Shown: positions 40,085 to 47,497, numbered from the stretch's first letter. The stretch is DNA of 64,000 bases from Pectobacterium colocasium (GCF_020181655.1 NZ_CP084032.1:3038001-3102000); one strand, 5' to 3'. Notes: a model not told the origin generated them from the letters alone. Program-made: numbers and translations.

Positions 40085-40120
40085 TAGTACATCCGACATA
40101 TTCGCAAAAGAGATTAAAAG

Positions 40121-41536
40121 TTGAACGAACTATTGAACGTTAATGAACAGAGAGATAACGGTGAGTTGGACTACAATCAAGTCATAACATCAGAATGGAT
40201 GCAATTGATAGCCACAACCTCACAGAAATCTTTTAATCTACTGCGAATCCTCTCCGATCAGAAGGCGTCCGACTTTGCTGACGAGTTCTACTCTTACATG
40301 CTCAAAGATCAGGAGGCCTCCCTTTTTCTTTCCAGCCAGCAAGTCCACGATCGTCTCCATGGCTCGATGAGCCAGTGGATAGCAGATATTCTAACGAATA
40401 CCGGGAAACATCTGGCTGACCTGATTAATCATCAAAAGAAAATTGGCCAGATTCATGCACGCATTGGTATTCCCGTCGATCTGGTCGAGCGCGGCGCTCG
40501 GCGCCTAAAATGGCACCTTTATGAAGAGATCGGGCTGGTTGCAGAGGATAAAGCGCTATGTTTTGATGCCATGCGTTTTGCCTCTATCTCTATGGATATC
40601 GCCCTAGAGATCATGAGTAAAACCTATTCACAATCGCACGATCTCGCCGCCAAAAATGAAGAATCCTATCGGCTATTTTCTATTCTGGAAAACGCCAGTA
40701 TGGAGAGAGAGCGTCAGAATGCATCGCTACTAAACTGGGAAAATGCTTTTATTTTCAGCGTCGCGACAGGTACACCGCTTTACAGCATCCAAGACCTGAG
40801 TGATTCAGAGTTTGGGCTGTGGTTTAACCATAAGGGGAAATCCAGTTTCAGTAACATTCAGGGGATACGTACTATCGCCTCAATCATGACGGAAACGGAT
40901 GAGTATATTCACAGCTATAGCACTACCGCACTACTGACGCAGCAGGATTACGCCCCGCTACTTAAAGCTGTCAGAAGCAAAATTTATAAAATAAATATGC
41001 TGCTGAGATCGCTATTTGACGAAGTCCAAAAGTTGGAAAGCGGTAAGGATACGTTGACCCTTCTGCTAAACCGTCGCTTCCTGCCAACCATTCTTCGGCA
41101 TGAAATATCGCTGGCCATGCACTCAAATGCCCCGCTCAGCATTGCCATGATTGATATTGACCACTTTAAAACCGTCAATGACACTTATGGCCATGCAGCT
41201 GGTGATAACATCCTGAAAAGGATTGCAGAAGTGCTTTATGAAAGCATGAGGAACAGCGACTATGTTTTCCGTTACGGCGGGGAAGAATTCATGATCGTGC
41301 TTATTGAAACACCCAAAGTTGCCGCCCACACCATCATTGATCGATTGAGAAAGAAAATTCAGGATCACCCGATTTATCTCCAAAGCGGTGAAAGCGTTAC
41401 AATAACCATAAGCGCAGGTATCGCCGTGTATAGCGGCCATCCAGATTATGAATGTCTGATAAAAGCAGCAGACGATGCGCTCTATCAGGCAAAAGCCAAT
41501 GGAAGAAACCGGATCGAATACGCCCCGGAAGAATAA
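40121..41536 (+). CDS. Globin-coupled sensor diguanylate cyclase
   Basis: 471 residues if translated from TTG 40121. A sensor globin (about 25-170) has the haem-ligating His near 112 in QIHARIGIPVDLVERG, then a linker and a GGDEF domain. The active site is GGEEF (386-390), with an RxxD inhibitory site (RNSD) five residues earlier. It resembles the oxygen-responsive GCS cyclases of Pectobacterium and E. coli DosC, making c-di-GMP. The first in-frame ATG (40199) would remove the start of the globin. The IS630 end is only 37 bp upstream. Confidence 0.9.
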   Translation: MNELLNVNEQRDNGELDYNQVITSEWMQLIATTSQKSFNLLRILSDQKASDFADEFYSYMLKDQEASLFLSSQQVHDRLHGSMSQWIADILTNTGKHLADLINHQKKIGQIHARIGIPVDLVERGARRLKWHLYEEIGLVAEDKALCFDAMRFASISMDIALEIMSKTYSQSHDLAAKNEESYRLFSILENASMERERQNASLLNWENAFIFSVATGTPLYSIQDLSDSEFGLWFNHKGKSSFSNIQGIRTIASIMTETDEYIHSYSTTALLTQQDYAPLLKAVRSKIYKINMLLRSLFDEVQKLESGKDTLTLLLNRRFLPTILRHEISLAMHSNAPLSIAMIDIDHFKTVNDTYGHAAGDNILKRIAEVLYESMRNSDYVFRYGGEEFMIVLIETPKVAAHTIIDRLRKKIQDHPIYLQSGESVTITISAGIAVYSGHPDYECLIKAADDALYQAKANGRNRIEYAPEE

Positions 41537-41813
41537 CTATTTTACCTTGCTGCAAGCCTGCGCTTCTGGCCACAAGCGAAAAAGAATAGTCAGCTATTCA
41601 TCATCGCAGGTTTGTATCCCCTCGCTAAGCAAGCAGTTAGATTCTTCCATTCATTGAACAAATTCACAGCATAAAAACGATAAACCACCGATTTTACTAA
41701 CCAATCCGCCAGAAATTTGATACATATTCAATAAATAAGCATGATCGTCGACAATGCATCATGCAGTGAATCTTTGATAGTTTGATCTTATTTACGCAGG
41801 GGAGGAACGAGCA
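41537..41813. other. Gap between the cyclase gene and the KTSC gene
   Basis: 277 bp, no supportable coding sequence on either strand. It contains the ribosome site of the following gene (GGAGG at 41801-41805). No terminator hairpin was recognised. Confidence 0.5.
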
Positions 41814-42032
41814 TTGCAGCGACAGCAGGTTTCATCGTCACGAATTTATTCCATTGGGTACGATCCAAAGACGCATAACCTTGAGATAGAATTTCATAAT
41901 AAAGAGATCTATCAATATGTTGGCGTACCTGAATCTATCTATAAAAAATTTATTTCTGACGCTGTCGTCTCTAAAGGCCGTTTCTTTGATGGCGTGATAA
42001 AAGATAAATTTTTATGCCGAAAAATCAGATAA
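41814..42032 (+). CDS. KTSC-domain small protein
   Basis: 72 residues. SSRIYSIGYDPKTHNLEIEFHN and YQYVGVPESIYKKFISD fit the KTSC domain, named for its C-terminal motif, here varied to SKGRFFDGVIKD. Function of the family is unsettled; it occurs alone or fused to nucleic-acid enzymes. The start is TTG, supported by a strong GGAGG 8 bp upstream; no ATG fits the domain. Confidence 0.8.
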   Translation: MQRQQVSSSRIYSIGYDPKTHNLEIEFHNKEIYQYVGVPESIYKKFISDAVVSKGRFFDGVIKDKFLCRKIR

Positions 42033-42233
42033 AAATTTAGCCATCATCGCGTCGATATTTGTCGTCGTTTCTTAACGACGACGTAAAGCCCACCAGCTTG
42101 CCCCAACTTTCTCAACCGTCTTTCTGCCCCACAACTCATCATGTGAATTAAACCTATATCCAGACGGTATCTTACCGATAACATCCCTTCAGACTGTGTG
42201 AGTATCTATCCTGTCTAACTAAGGAGAGTTCAT

Positions 42234-42589
42234 ATGATCGCATCGGATATTCAGGGGGCTAATCTTGTATTTGCTCAGTCCAGTAAGCACACTATTACAC
42301 CAGATGAAGATACTTTCAAAATGGCACTTGAGAAGGCGAAGGATAGCGGACAGCTCTCCGACACGAGCCCAGCGCTAAAATTGAGCCCCTGCGTTCGAAA
42401 GCAGCACAGGAATTTATGGACTGGGTCTCCATGTCTCATGAAGAAAGATTATTCTTCTCCGTACTTGCATCCATGGGAATATCCAAGGAGCAATATGAGG
42501 CAATGCCGGTAGAAGAACGCATGGCGTTAGATCTAAAAGTACAAGAGTGTATAAAAGAAATGCTGGAACAAGGCCAACAACTCGCGTAA
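42234..42589 (+). pseudogene. Small conserved-looking protein broken by a one-base deletion
   Basis: ATG 42234 has an excellent AAGGAG site. The first 50 codons read MIASDIQGANLVFAQSSKHT and on to SPALK. At the A-run 42377-42380 the frame changes. Adding one A gives a continuous 118-residue product ending LASMGISKEQYEAMPVEERM...LEQGQQLA at TAA 42587-42589. The downstream part is charged, helical and protein-like, while the native frame runs into unlikely Cys/Pro/Ser sequence. I do not recognise the family. Could be a real mutation or a sequencing error in the homopolymer. Confidence 0.7.
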
Positions 42590-42894
42590 GTACAATGAAC
42601 ACGCCGGTTACAGAGATACGGCGGCAACCTTAGCGTCATTAACCTTATCGCTCGCCAAAATGCGAACCAGAACACCAATACGCCCGTCGTAAAAGCAGGC
42701 CAGCGCACGATGCTTCCCAGAGGTATGGTGTACGGAAGCATCATGCTGTCATTCGCTTGCAAAGTTGCCCATGACATCCACTTCTCTAGTGCCGGCTCTT
42801 CGCTACCACTCGCTATTTTTCAGGCACAAAAAAACCGCCTTTCGGCGGTTGAATTTTATTTTATAACTTCTTGTTTTTATTGAAGTTAAATCAA
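42590..42894. other. Gap before the prophage, possible gene remnant
   Basis: 305 bp with no intact gene. On the minus strand an open frame without a start (42611-42748) reads ...KHRALACFYDGRIGVLVRIL... to TAA at 42608-42610 and could be the tail of a lost gene, but I cannot name it. The tRNA terminator lies at 42828-42850. Confidence 0.4.
42828..42850 (-). terminator. Intrinsic terminator of the tRNA-Leu gene
   Basis: On the minus strand AACCGCC-GAAA-GGCGGTT followed by TTTTT: a 7-bp GC-rich stem with a tetraloop and T-run, 45 bp past the tRNA CCA end. It marks the native 3' side of the tRNA locus now separated from the tRNA body by the prophage. Confidence 0.78.
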
Positions 42895-42948
42895 TGGTGC
42901 CGGGGCGGGACTTGAACCCGCACAGCGCGAACGCCGAGGGATTTTAAA
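42895..42948 (-). other. Prophage attachment core: 3' fragment of tRNA-Leu(UAA)
   Basis: On the minus strand 54 bp match tRNA-Leu(UAA) from the anticodon loop (TTTAAAATCCC) through the variable arm, GTTCAAGTCCCGC T-arm and acceptor to the CCA end. Upstream of the anticodon loop the match stops abruptly at 42949, so this is not a whole tRNA. The fragment is the chromosomal 3' part left after phage integration. The restored complete tRNA is expected at the right prophage end, beyond the window. Confidence 0.88.
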
Positions 42949-43041
42949 AAGTTACACCACATTAAATAAAACAATAGGTTAAATTATATCAAAGACTTGC
43001 AATTACGGAATTGTACGGAATATTGCGCTACGCTCGTTTTT

Positions 43042-43068
43042 GCTGCCATCAAATTTGACAATGGCAGC
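43042..43068. repeat. Hairpin next to the integrase stop
   Basis: GCTGCCAT and ATGGCAGC form an 8-bp stem with an 11-nt loop between the attachment core and the integrase stop. A direct repeat of TACGGAAT (43003-43021 area) lies nearby. These may be integrase arm sites or an end structure; neither can be told from sequence alone. Confidence 0.35.
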
Positions 43069-43075
43069 GATATGA

Positions 43076-44083
43076 TTACTTATCTATTTCTAATGAATCG
43101 AATGGATTTAGGGTAACAGCCGCATCCAGATGATCAGGAGCAAAGTGGGCATAACGCATTGTCATGGTGATAGTGCTGTGGCCTAAAATCTGTTGCAGTA
43201 CCAGAATATTCCCGCCGTTCATCATGAAATGTGATGCGAATGAGTGGCGTAAAACGTGGGTAAGCTGCCCGCTCGGTAATTCAATGCCAGCCCGTTTAAT
43301 GGCGTACTTGAAAGACTCATAAGCTGGGGTGAAAAGCGCCCCACGTTTTTTAGGCAGCAAGCTGCGCATCTTCTCAGAAATTGGCACCGTTCTGTTCTTG
43401 TTGCCTTTCGTTTTGGTGAACGTGACACGGTTTGGCAGGATTTGAGATTGCTTTAAATCCTGTGCTTCACTCCACCGTGCTCCGGTAGCCAGGCACAAGC
43501 GAACGATAATACCCAAATCCTTATTGTCTGATTCATCACACGCAGCCAGCAGGCGCTTTATTTCGTCCGGATAGAGAAATGCCAGTTCCTGATCGCCCTC
43601 TTTGAATTGGCGTATGCCATCCAGTGGATTTTCTTTATCCCACTCCCCCATCCTTTTCAGTTCGGAGAAGACTGCACGCAGGTAAGAATATTCACGGTTG
43701 ACCGTCGCTTCTTTCAGAACGGCTTTACCCTTTGGATTCCACTCACCTTTAAGGCGTCGTTCGCGGTACACAGCAAACATATTTTTATCAACGTCGATAG
43801 CAAACGGATCGTCTAGACGTTCACAAATGGCGAGTAATTTCGTGTAGCGGGAATCACCGGATGACAGCGTTTTGCCGTGCATGTCATACCAGCGCTGAAC
43901 CAAATCTTTCAGAGTGATATTACTGGTTGTGGTATCGATGCCTTTTTTATCGGCCATAAGGCGGCGCTCATAAGAAAGCGCCTCGCCGCGAGTGGCAAAC
44001 TGTTTGCGGATGCGTTTACCATCACGACCATATGGGAAGCACTGACAAAGCCATTTGCCAGATGGAAGTTTGCTTACAGCCAT
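43076..44083 (-). CDS. int: Tyrosine-recombinase integrase of the P2 type
   Basis: 335 residues (P2 Int 337). The N-terminal arm-binding region starts MAVSKLPSGKWLCQCFP. The catalytic domain has Arg in LATGARWSEAQDL, HVLRHSFASHFMMNGG (His-x-x-Arg) and ILGHSTITMTMRYAHFAPDH (His and the Tyr nucleophile). It integrates the phage at the adjacent tRNA-Leu. Minus strand, pointing to the att core. Confidence 0.95.
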   Translation of the reverse strand: MAVSKLPSGKWLCQCFPYGRDGKRIRKQFATRGEALSYERRLMADKKGIDTTTSNITLKDLVQRWYDMHGKTLSSGDSRYTKLLAICERLDDPFAIDVDKNMFAVYRERRLKGEWNPKGKAVLKEATVNREYSYLRAVFSELKRMGEWDKENPLDGIRQFKEGDQELAFLYPDEIKRLLAACDESDNKDLGIIVRLCLATGARWSEAQDLKQSQILPNRVTFTKTKGNKNRTVPISEKMRSLLPKKRGALFTPAYESFKYAIKRAGIELPSGQLTHVLRHSFASHFMMNGGNILVLQQILGHSTITMTMRYAHFAPDHLDAAVTLNPFDSLEIDK

Positions 44084-44086
44084 ATT

Positions 44087-44422
44087 CTAGACGAACAAAA
44101 AACGCGCCACAGCTAAAGCTATACCTGCTGTGCCAATGATAGTCGCGGCAATCCATTTTGTTTGTGCAGAAATTTCTTTATGGATAGACGACATTTCTTT
44201 CTGTAGATCGCTTTTGGTTGCAAACTCTTCCGAGCGTACTGATAGCTTAGCTAGATCAACTTTTATCTGAGCAATGCTGTCTTCCGCTTTAGCTACTCGT
44301 TTCAGTAACTCGTCCATACCATCACCTCCACTACCGCCATTATCACTTTCTTTCATTCTATCAGCAAAAGGTAACGGTGCATCATGAAGCTGTATAACCT
44401 TGTTATTATTATCCTTATTCAT
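44087..44422 (-). CDS. Small coiled-coil protein with C-terminal membrane anchor
   Basis: 111 residues. A charged, Gly-rich N-terminus, then a helical coiled coil (about 35-85; MDELLKRVAKAEDSIAQIK, KSDLQKEMSSIHKEISAQ) and one membrane helix at the end (WIAATIIGTAGIALAVARFL). No family recognised with certainty; the layout is that of small phage-encoded membrane proteins. ATG 44422 overlaps the previous stop by 8 bp with AGG 9 bp upstream. It is 3 bp from integrase and probably co-transcribed with it. Confidence 0.65.
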   Translation of the reverse strand: MNKDNNNKVIQLHDAPLPFADRMKESDNGGSGGDGMDELLKRVAKAEDSIAQIKVDLAKLSVRSEEFATKSDLQKEMSSIHKEISAQTKWIAATIIGTAGIALAVARFLFV

Positions 44423-44864
44423 AATCAGCCTCATTATCACTATTTTCGATCCATTTCAGAACCGGATAAACTCGGTAAAAACTTACGTGACCACAATTTA
44501 TGCAAGAAACTCGGTATTCGCAGTTGGATGGTCTGGGGTAGGCAGTTGGATCAACATATCGATAGGTAACATAACGCGTCACCAGAGAATTTATGGATTT
44601 TACTAGCTCTTCTGGTGATAGCTCACTTGCATTTTCTGGTAAATCGACAGAACCAAGCGATCCACTTTCAGGAACAGATAATGCTGGAGAACCGCATGAC
44701 AAACAGTGTTGTGCAGCGCCCTTTGCAGAGAGGAACTCTGCAAACAACTTGGGCGTAACTTTCATTAATCGTTCTTTTAATTTTTCTTCTGCTCGCTCTC
44801 TCTTGAGAGTTTGAGTTGCAAAAATCTCATCTAACTCTAGGGGGGATCTATTATTATCTGTCAT
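44415..44864 (-). CDS. Zinc-ribbon-like prophage protein of unknown function
   Basis: 149 residues. Two CxxC pairs, CLSCGSPAL (about 55-63) and CEYRVSCINCGHVSFYR (about 118-134), look like a zinc ribbon split by a Ser/Glu-rich insert. The N-terminal part is a charged helix (LKRERAEEKLKERLMKVTPK). Could bind nucleic acid or a protein partner; I do not recognise a family. Part of the minus-strand cassette between repressor and integrase. Confidence 0.65.
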   Translation of the reverse strand: MTDNNRSPLELDEIFATQTLKRERAEEKLKERLMKVTPKLFAEFLSAKGAAQHCLSCGSPALSVPESGSLGSVDLPENASELSPEELVKSINSLVTRYVTYRYVDPTAYPRPSNCEYRVSCINCGHVSFYRVYPVLKWIENSDNEADYE

Positions 44865-44892
44865 ATATATTGCTCTTCGGGATTTAAAATAA

Positions 44893-45540
44893 TCACCACT
44901 TACATGCACCACGCAGAGGCTTAATTGCTTCTGACAACCCAGTCAAATCAAAACGAGCGGAAACAGGACTCTCACTATATGGCACTATGGTTGTGTATAG
45001 AGACTTACTTTTCATAAGCTCTTGAATGAATGAAATAGTTTTTCCAGTATAAAAAACGGCTTTATTATCCGTTGAAATATTCCATGTCTTTTTAACCGGT
45101 TTCTGAGAATCTACACGATGTGTCATATAAGTTTCATCTAAGCCAAGATAAGAATCCCAGTTCAGGAAAAGATTAGTCTTTCCTTCCTTGCAGGTTAGAA
45201 ATAATGTTGGCATTACTGGCTGACCAAACTGGCCTCTGATAGGTTCTTCAGCATTTTGATACACATAAACATTCCATGAATCGTCCAGAGGTGACTGCTC
45301 TTTATTAATAACCCACTTCCCAACATCGCCAGTAGGGTTACTATCATCATTTGCGTCATTTTTCTGGCTGACAGGTGCCTCAGCTTTTTTATCTACTTTA
45401 TCGAAACAGGCTAATCGCTGTTTGCTATCACCAATTGATTTACAGGCTAATATTTCATCATTACTGAGGTTTAGTTCTGCTGCAAAAGAACCACTACATA
45501 ATAAAAATGACATTGCTGTTAAAAGGTATTTTTTATTCAT
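44893..45540 (-). CDS. VasI/TagO-like secreted protein
   Basis: 215 residues. Sec signal peptide (MNKKYLLTAMSFLLCSGSFAAE), then a Cys motif ACKSIGDSKQRLACFD and a beta-rich domain ending in ARFDLTGLSEAIKPLRGAC. This resembles the VasI (type VI secretion associated, TagO-like) family, copies of which occur in prophages without any secretion cluster. No T6SS gene lies here, so a T6SS role is not implied; a periplasmic role is likely. GGAG 6 bp before ATG 45540 sets the start. Confidence 0.65.
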   Translation of the reverse strand: MNKKYLLTAMSFLLCSGSFAAELNLSNDEILACKSIGDSKQRLACFDKVDKKAEAPVSQKNDANDDSNPTGDVGKWVINKEQSPLDDSWNVYVYQNAEEPIRGQFGQPVMPTLFLTCKEGKTNLFLNWDSYLGLDETYMTHRVDSQKPVKKTWNISTDNKAVFYTGKTISFIQELMKSKSLYTTIVPYSESPVSARFDLTGLSEAIKPLRGACKW

Positions 45541-45588
45541 CAAAGACTCCATTTGATTAAAAATAAAATAAGAAATAATTTCTATGTA

Positions 45589-46191
45589 TCAATGCGCCAA
45601 AAGCATCCCCAGCACGATCCCCGCCGCAAGCACTGCGCCAAAAATCCGAGGTTCTGCTTTTAAGGTATTTACCGCATCTTGCCACGCCTGCACTTTTGGG
45701 GGTGATGCGTTGGATTTAGTTCCGCCCTGCCGTTCATCCAACCACCCCATTGCTTGCTGAAGCTGGGGGCGAGTTAAATCAATTAACCGGCTTGTACCAA
45801 AATTGATGTGACAGAATCGCGTAAGCTGTTCACGTAATCCGTTCTGCTGTGTGCTTCTTAATAATTGGGACACTAATTTTTTATTAGCATCTTTTTCCCG
45901 ACTACGATCATGTAACGCATTCAGGAAACTGAGCGCCGTGGAATACTGGCTGATGGTGATTTCTTCAATGCCATTCACACCGAGTTCAGCATGTAAGCGA
46001 CGCCAAACAAAACGAGCCTCTTCACGCCCTGCTTCCGCAATATCTTTCACCAACTGGTTTAATTGGGAACGCTGTGCACTAACCAACGGGCGCAAATCTT
46101 CTTTAGCTTCTGGTGCGGCAATATTGATATTTTTTTCGTAATAATCACGTCCTGCGACCCGATTATTATCCCCTTGAGCCTCTACGGTCAT
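45589..46191 (-). CDS. Prophage protein with VAGRDY motif, helical core and C-terminal membrane helix
   Basis: 200 residues. N-terminus MTVEAQGDNNRVAGRDYYEK; a helical core (about 45-125; SQLNQLVKDIAEAGREEARF, WRRLHAELGVNGIEEITISQ) resembling the ORF6C/anti-repressor C-terminal type; a single membrane helix at the end (IFGAVLAAGIVLGMLLA). RVAGRDY also occurs at the end of the neighbouring repressor. AAGGA 8 bp before ATG 46191. Function unknown; anti-repressor-like or exclusion roles are possible (inference). Confidence 0.6.
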   Translation of the reverse strand: MTVEAQGDNNRVAGRDYYEKNINIAAPEAKEDLRPLVSAQRSQLNQLVKDIAEAGREEARFVWRRLHAELGVNGIEEITISQYSTALSFLNALHDRSREKDANKKLVSQLLRSTQQNGLREQLTRFCHINFGTSRLIDLTRPQLQQAMGWLDERQGGTKSNASPPKVQAWQDAVNTLKAEPRIFGAVLAAGIVLGMLLAH

Positions 46192-46213
46192 CCATTACAT
46201 CCTTGATGCTTCG

Positions 46214-46597
46214 CTACTTCTTGCCTTCGTGATAGTCCCTGCCCGCTACGCGCTGGCCGCTACCCGTTACGTTTATCGATGCTGTTGCAGAACTCCCCGC
46301 CGTCAATGCAGCTAAAGCAGCGGCTTTCACTGCTATGGGCGCTTTCCGGTAATGCCCAACTAATTCTTGTTCATCATCACTAAGAACTTCAGCCGAACGT
46401 TTACCTAAAACAACATATTGAATATCAACGCCAATCTTAGCTATTCCATTGAGATAATCAGCATCTGGCGATCTTTCGCCTTTCTCGTACTTGAGTTGGG
46501 CTAATTTCTTTACTCCACCAATTTCACCAAGAGCCAATTGACTAAGGCTGAGACGCTCTCTTTCTTCTCGAAGACGCTCGCCGATATCCAAACGCAT
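46214..46597 (-). CDS. C-type phage repressor (XRE helix-turn-helix)
   Basis: 127 residues. The HTH lies at about 5-60 (IGERLREERERLSLSQLALG; KYEKGERSPDADYLNGIAKI), followed by IDIQY-like VDIQYVVLGKR and a tail SINVTGSGQRVAGRDYHEGK with no LexA-like protease domain. It should maintain lysogeny by binding operators between itself and the plus-strand early genes. AAGGA precedes ATG 46597; the frame is open 14 codons further but enters the operator. Confidence 0.85.
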   Translation of the reverse strand: MRLDIGERLREERERLSLSQLALGEIGGVKKLAQLKYEKGERSPDADYLNGIAKIGVDIQYVVLGKRSAEVLSDDEQELVGHYRKAPIAVKAAALAALTAGSSATASINVTGSGQRVAGRDYHEGKK

Positions 46598-46613
46598 AAT
46601 TTTTCCTTGACTT

Positions 46614-46629
46614 GTATTCAAATGAATAC
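46614..46629. promoter_or_regulatory. Candidate repressor operator
   Basis: GTATTCA-AA-TGAATAC, a 7-bp inverted repeat with 2-bp spacer, directly before the repressor start. A partial copy (TGCATTCA) lies about 5 bp further on. The position between divergent repressor and early genes fits an autoregulatory operator and genetic switch. Confidence 0.6.
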
Positions 46630-46673
46630 CAAAATGCATTCAACAGGCTAACAGTGGATCACAACATACCATT

Positions 46674-46739
46674 ATGACACAAGAAAATCATGATCTGAGC
46701 GCACAGTCCAACACCAGGGATCGTGCTGTAGGTGCAGAG
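46674..46739 (+). repeat. 66-bp direct repeat, copy 1
   Basis: Matches 47222-47287 at 64 of 66 bases and encodes the first 22 codons of two different small genes. The similarity begins at the ATG and ends abruptly at GCAGAG, so one gene acquired the other's start by duplication or recombination. Confidence 0.9.
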
Positions 46740-46931
46740 AAGAACTTGGGGGTATTGGAAAATAATGAGCGACTGAGTATCGCAGCCAGCCTTACGGAAA
46801 GTATTAATAAAAAGGCTGAAGAGCTTGGAAAAAAGGTCTTCAGCCGAGATATAAAAATTATTCTGACACTAGCACTGGCAGCAGAAACAGAGTCTTGCAA
46901 TGTGCTATCTGGATCAGCGGTTAAGACTTGA
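46674..46931 (+). CDS. Small early protein with duplicated N-terminus (copy 1)
   Basis: 85 residues, MTQENHDLSAQSNTRDRAVG followed by a helical Lys/Glu-rich part (ERLSIAASLTESINKKAEEL). No family recognised. The first 22 codons are a near copy of the gene at 47222 (64 of 66 bases). First plus-strand gene after the operator; its ribosome site is weak. The 3' end converges on, and overlaps by 11 bp, the minus-strand gene at 46921. Confidence 0.6.
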   Translation: MTQENHDLSAQSNTRDRAVGAEKNLGVLENNERLSIAASLTESINKKAEELGKKVFSRDIKIILTLALAAETESCNVLSGSAVKT

Positions 46932-47127
46932 TAGCTTTGCCTACTGCATTGAATACGGTTGCGTACAACTCTTCGAAGGTAATTGAGTTGTATGTGTGGG
47001 GTGAACCATCACTTCTAGCCGGAAGCTGATTTGCAACTAACTGAGATAATTGCTGTAGAGAACCATTATTTAATGCAGCTTTTATCACTTCACCAGTTTC
47101 TTTTATTTGTAGTTCTTTGTTTGTCAT
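46921..47127 (-). CDS. Small hypothetical prophage protein
   Basis: 68 residues, MTNKELQIKETGEVIKAALN and FEELYATVFNAVGKAIKS, acidic/helical. AAGGA lies 10 bp before the ATG. No family recognised. It opposes its plus-strand neighbours, unusual for the early region; it could be a real small gene or an antisense frame. Confidence 0.45.
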   Translation of the reverse strand: MTNKELQIKETGEVIKAALNNGSLQQLSQLVANQLPARSDGSPHTYNSITFEELYATVFNAVGKAIKS

Positions 47128-47165
47128 TTCATAACATCCTTACTTTGTGTGAGAGCAGTGAGGAT

Positions 47166-47202
47166 ACCACGCGCCGGACGTGGCTAAAAACTCCGGCACA
47201 TA
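47166..47202 (+). repeat. 37-bp direct repeat with hairpin, copy 1
   Basis: Reads ACCACGCGCCGGACGTGGCT, then AAA.. and TCCGGCA; the core CCACG-CGCCGGA-CGTGG can form a hairpin. It matches 47985-48021 at 34 of 37 bases. Both copies precede a plus-strand small gene by 20-25 bp. Confidence 0.85.
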
Positions 47203-47221
47203 CTTAAAAATGGAGAAATAT

Positions 47222-47287
47222 ATGACACAAGAAAATCATGATCTGAGCGCACAGTCCAACACCGGGGAACGTGCTGTAGGTGCAGAG
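47222..47287 (+). repeat. 66-bp direct repeat, copy 2
   Basis: Second copy of 46674-46739, two mismatches, coding for the N-terminus of the 91-residue early protein. Confidence 0.9.
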
Positions 47288-47497
47288 GTAGAGGCTCAAA
47301 AACGCCCTAAAATCTTCAGCGCTGGGTTGAACGATGATGAGTTGATTGAATTCCTGCGCGAAACTGCTGATGTGATCTATACCCGCAGTTCTCTCCGAGG
47401 AAAACCTGAAAGGCTGCGGGCTAATGCTGATGAGTCAGAAAAAAGATTAGCTGAACTCGAAAAAATTATTTCCGGAGTAGTTCATCAGCAAAATTAG
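47222..47497 (+). CDS. Small early protein with duplicated N-terminus (copy 2)
   Basis: 91 residues. Shares MTQENHDLSAQSNT..RAVGAE with the 46674 gene, then diverges into an acidic helical part (DDELIEFLRETADVIYTRSS; DESEKRLAELEKIISG). GGAGA at good spacing before ATG 47222 fixes the start; the frame is open 14 codons upstream into the 37-bp repeat. No family recognised. Its end overlaps the convergent gene at 47466. Confidence 0.6.
   Translation: MTQENHDLSAQSNTGERAVGAEVEAQKRPKIFSAGLNDDELIEFLRETADVIYTRSSLRGKPERLRANADESEKRLAELEKIISGVVHQQN

Noticed and set aside
42611..42748. Minus-strand open frame ending in KVAAVSL
   Set aside because: It looks protein-like but has no start codon and no family I can name; noted only as a possible remnant.
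42895..42985. Complete tRNA-Leu gene
   Set aside because: Homology stops at the anticodon loop; D-arm and 5' acceptor strand are missing.
44893..45540. Type VI secretion component
   Set aside because: The protein resembles VasI/TagO, but no other T6SS gene is present and the gene is in a prophage cassette.
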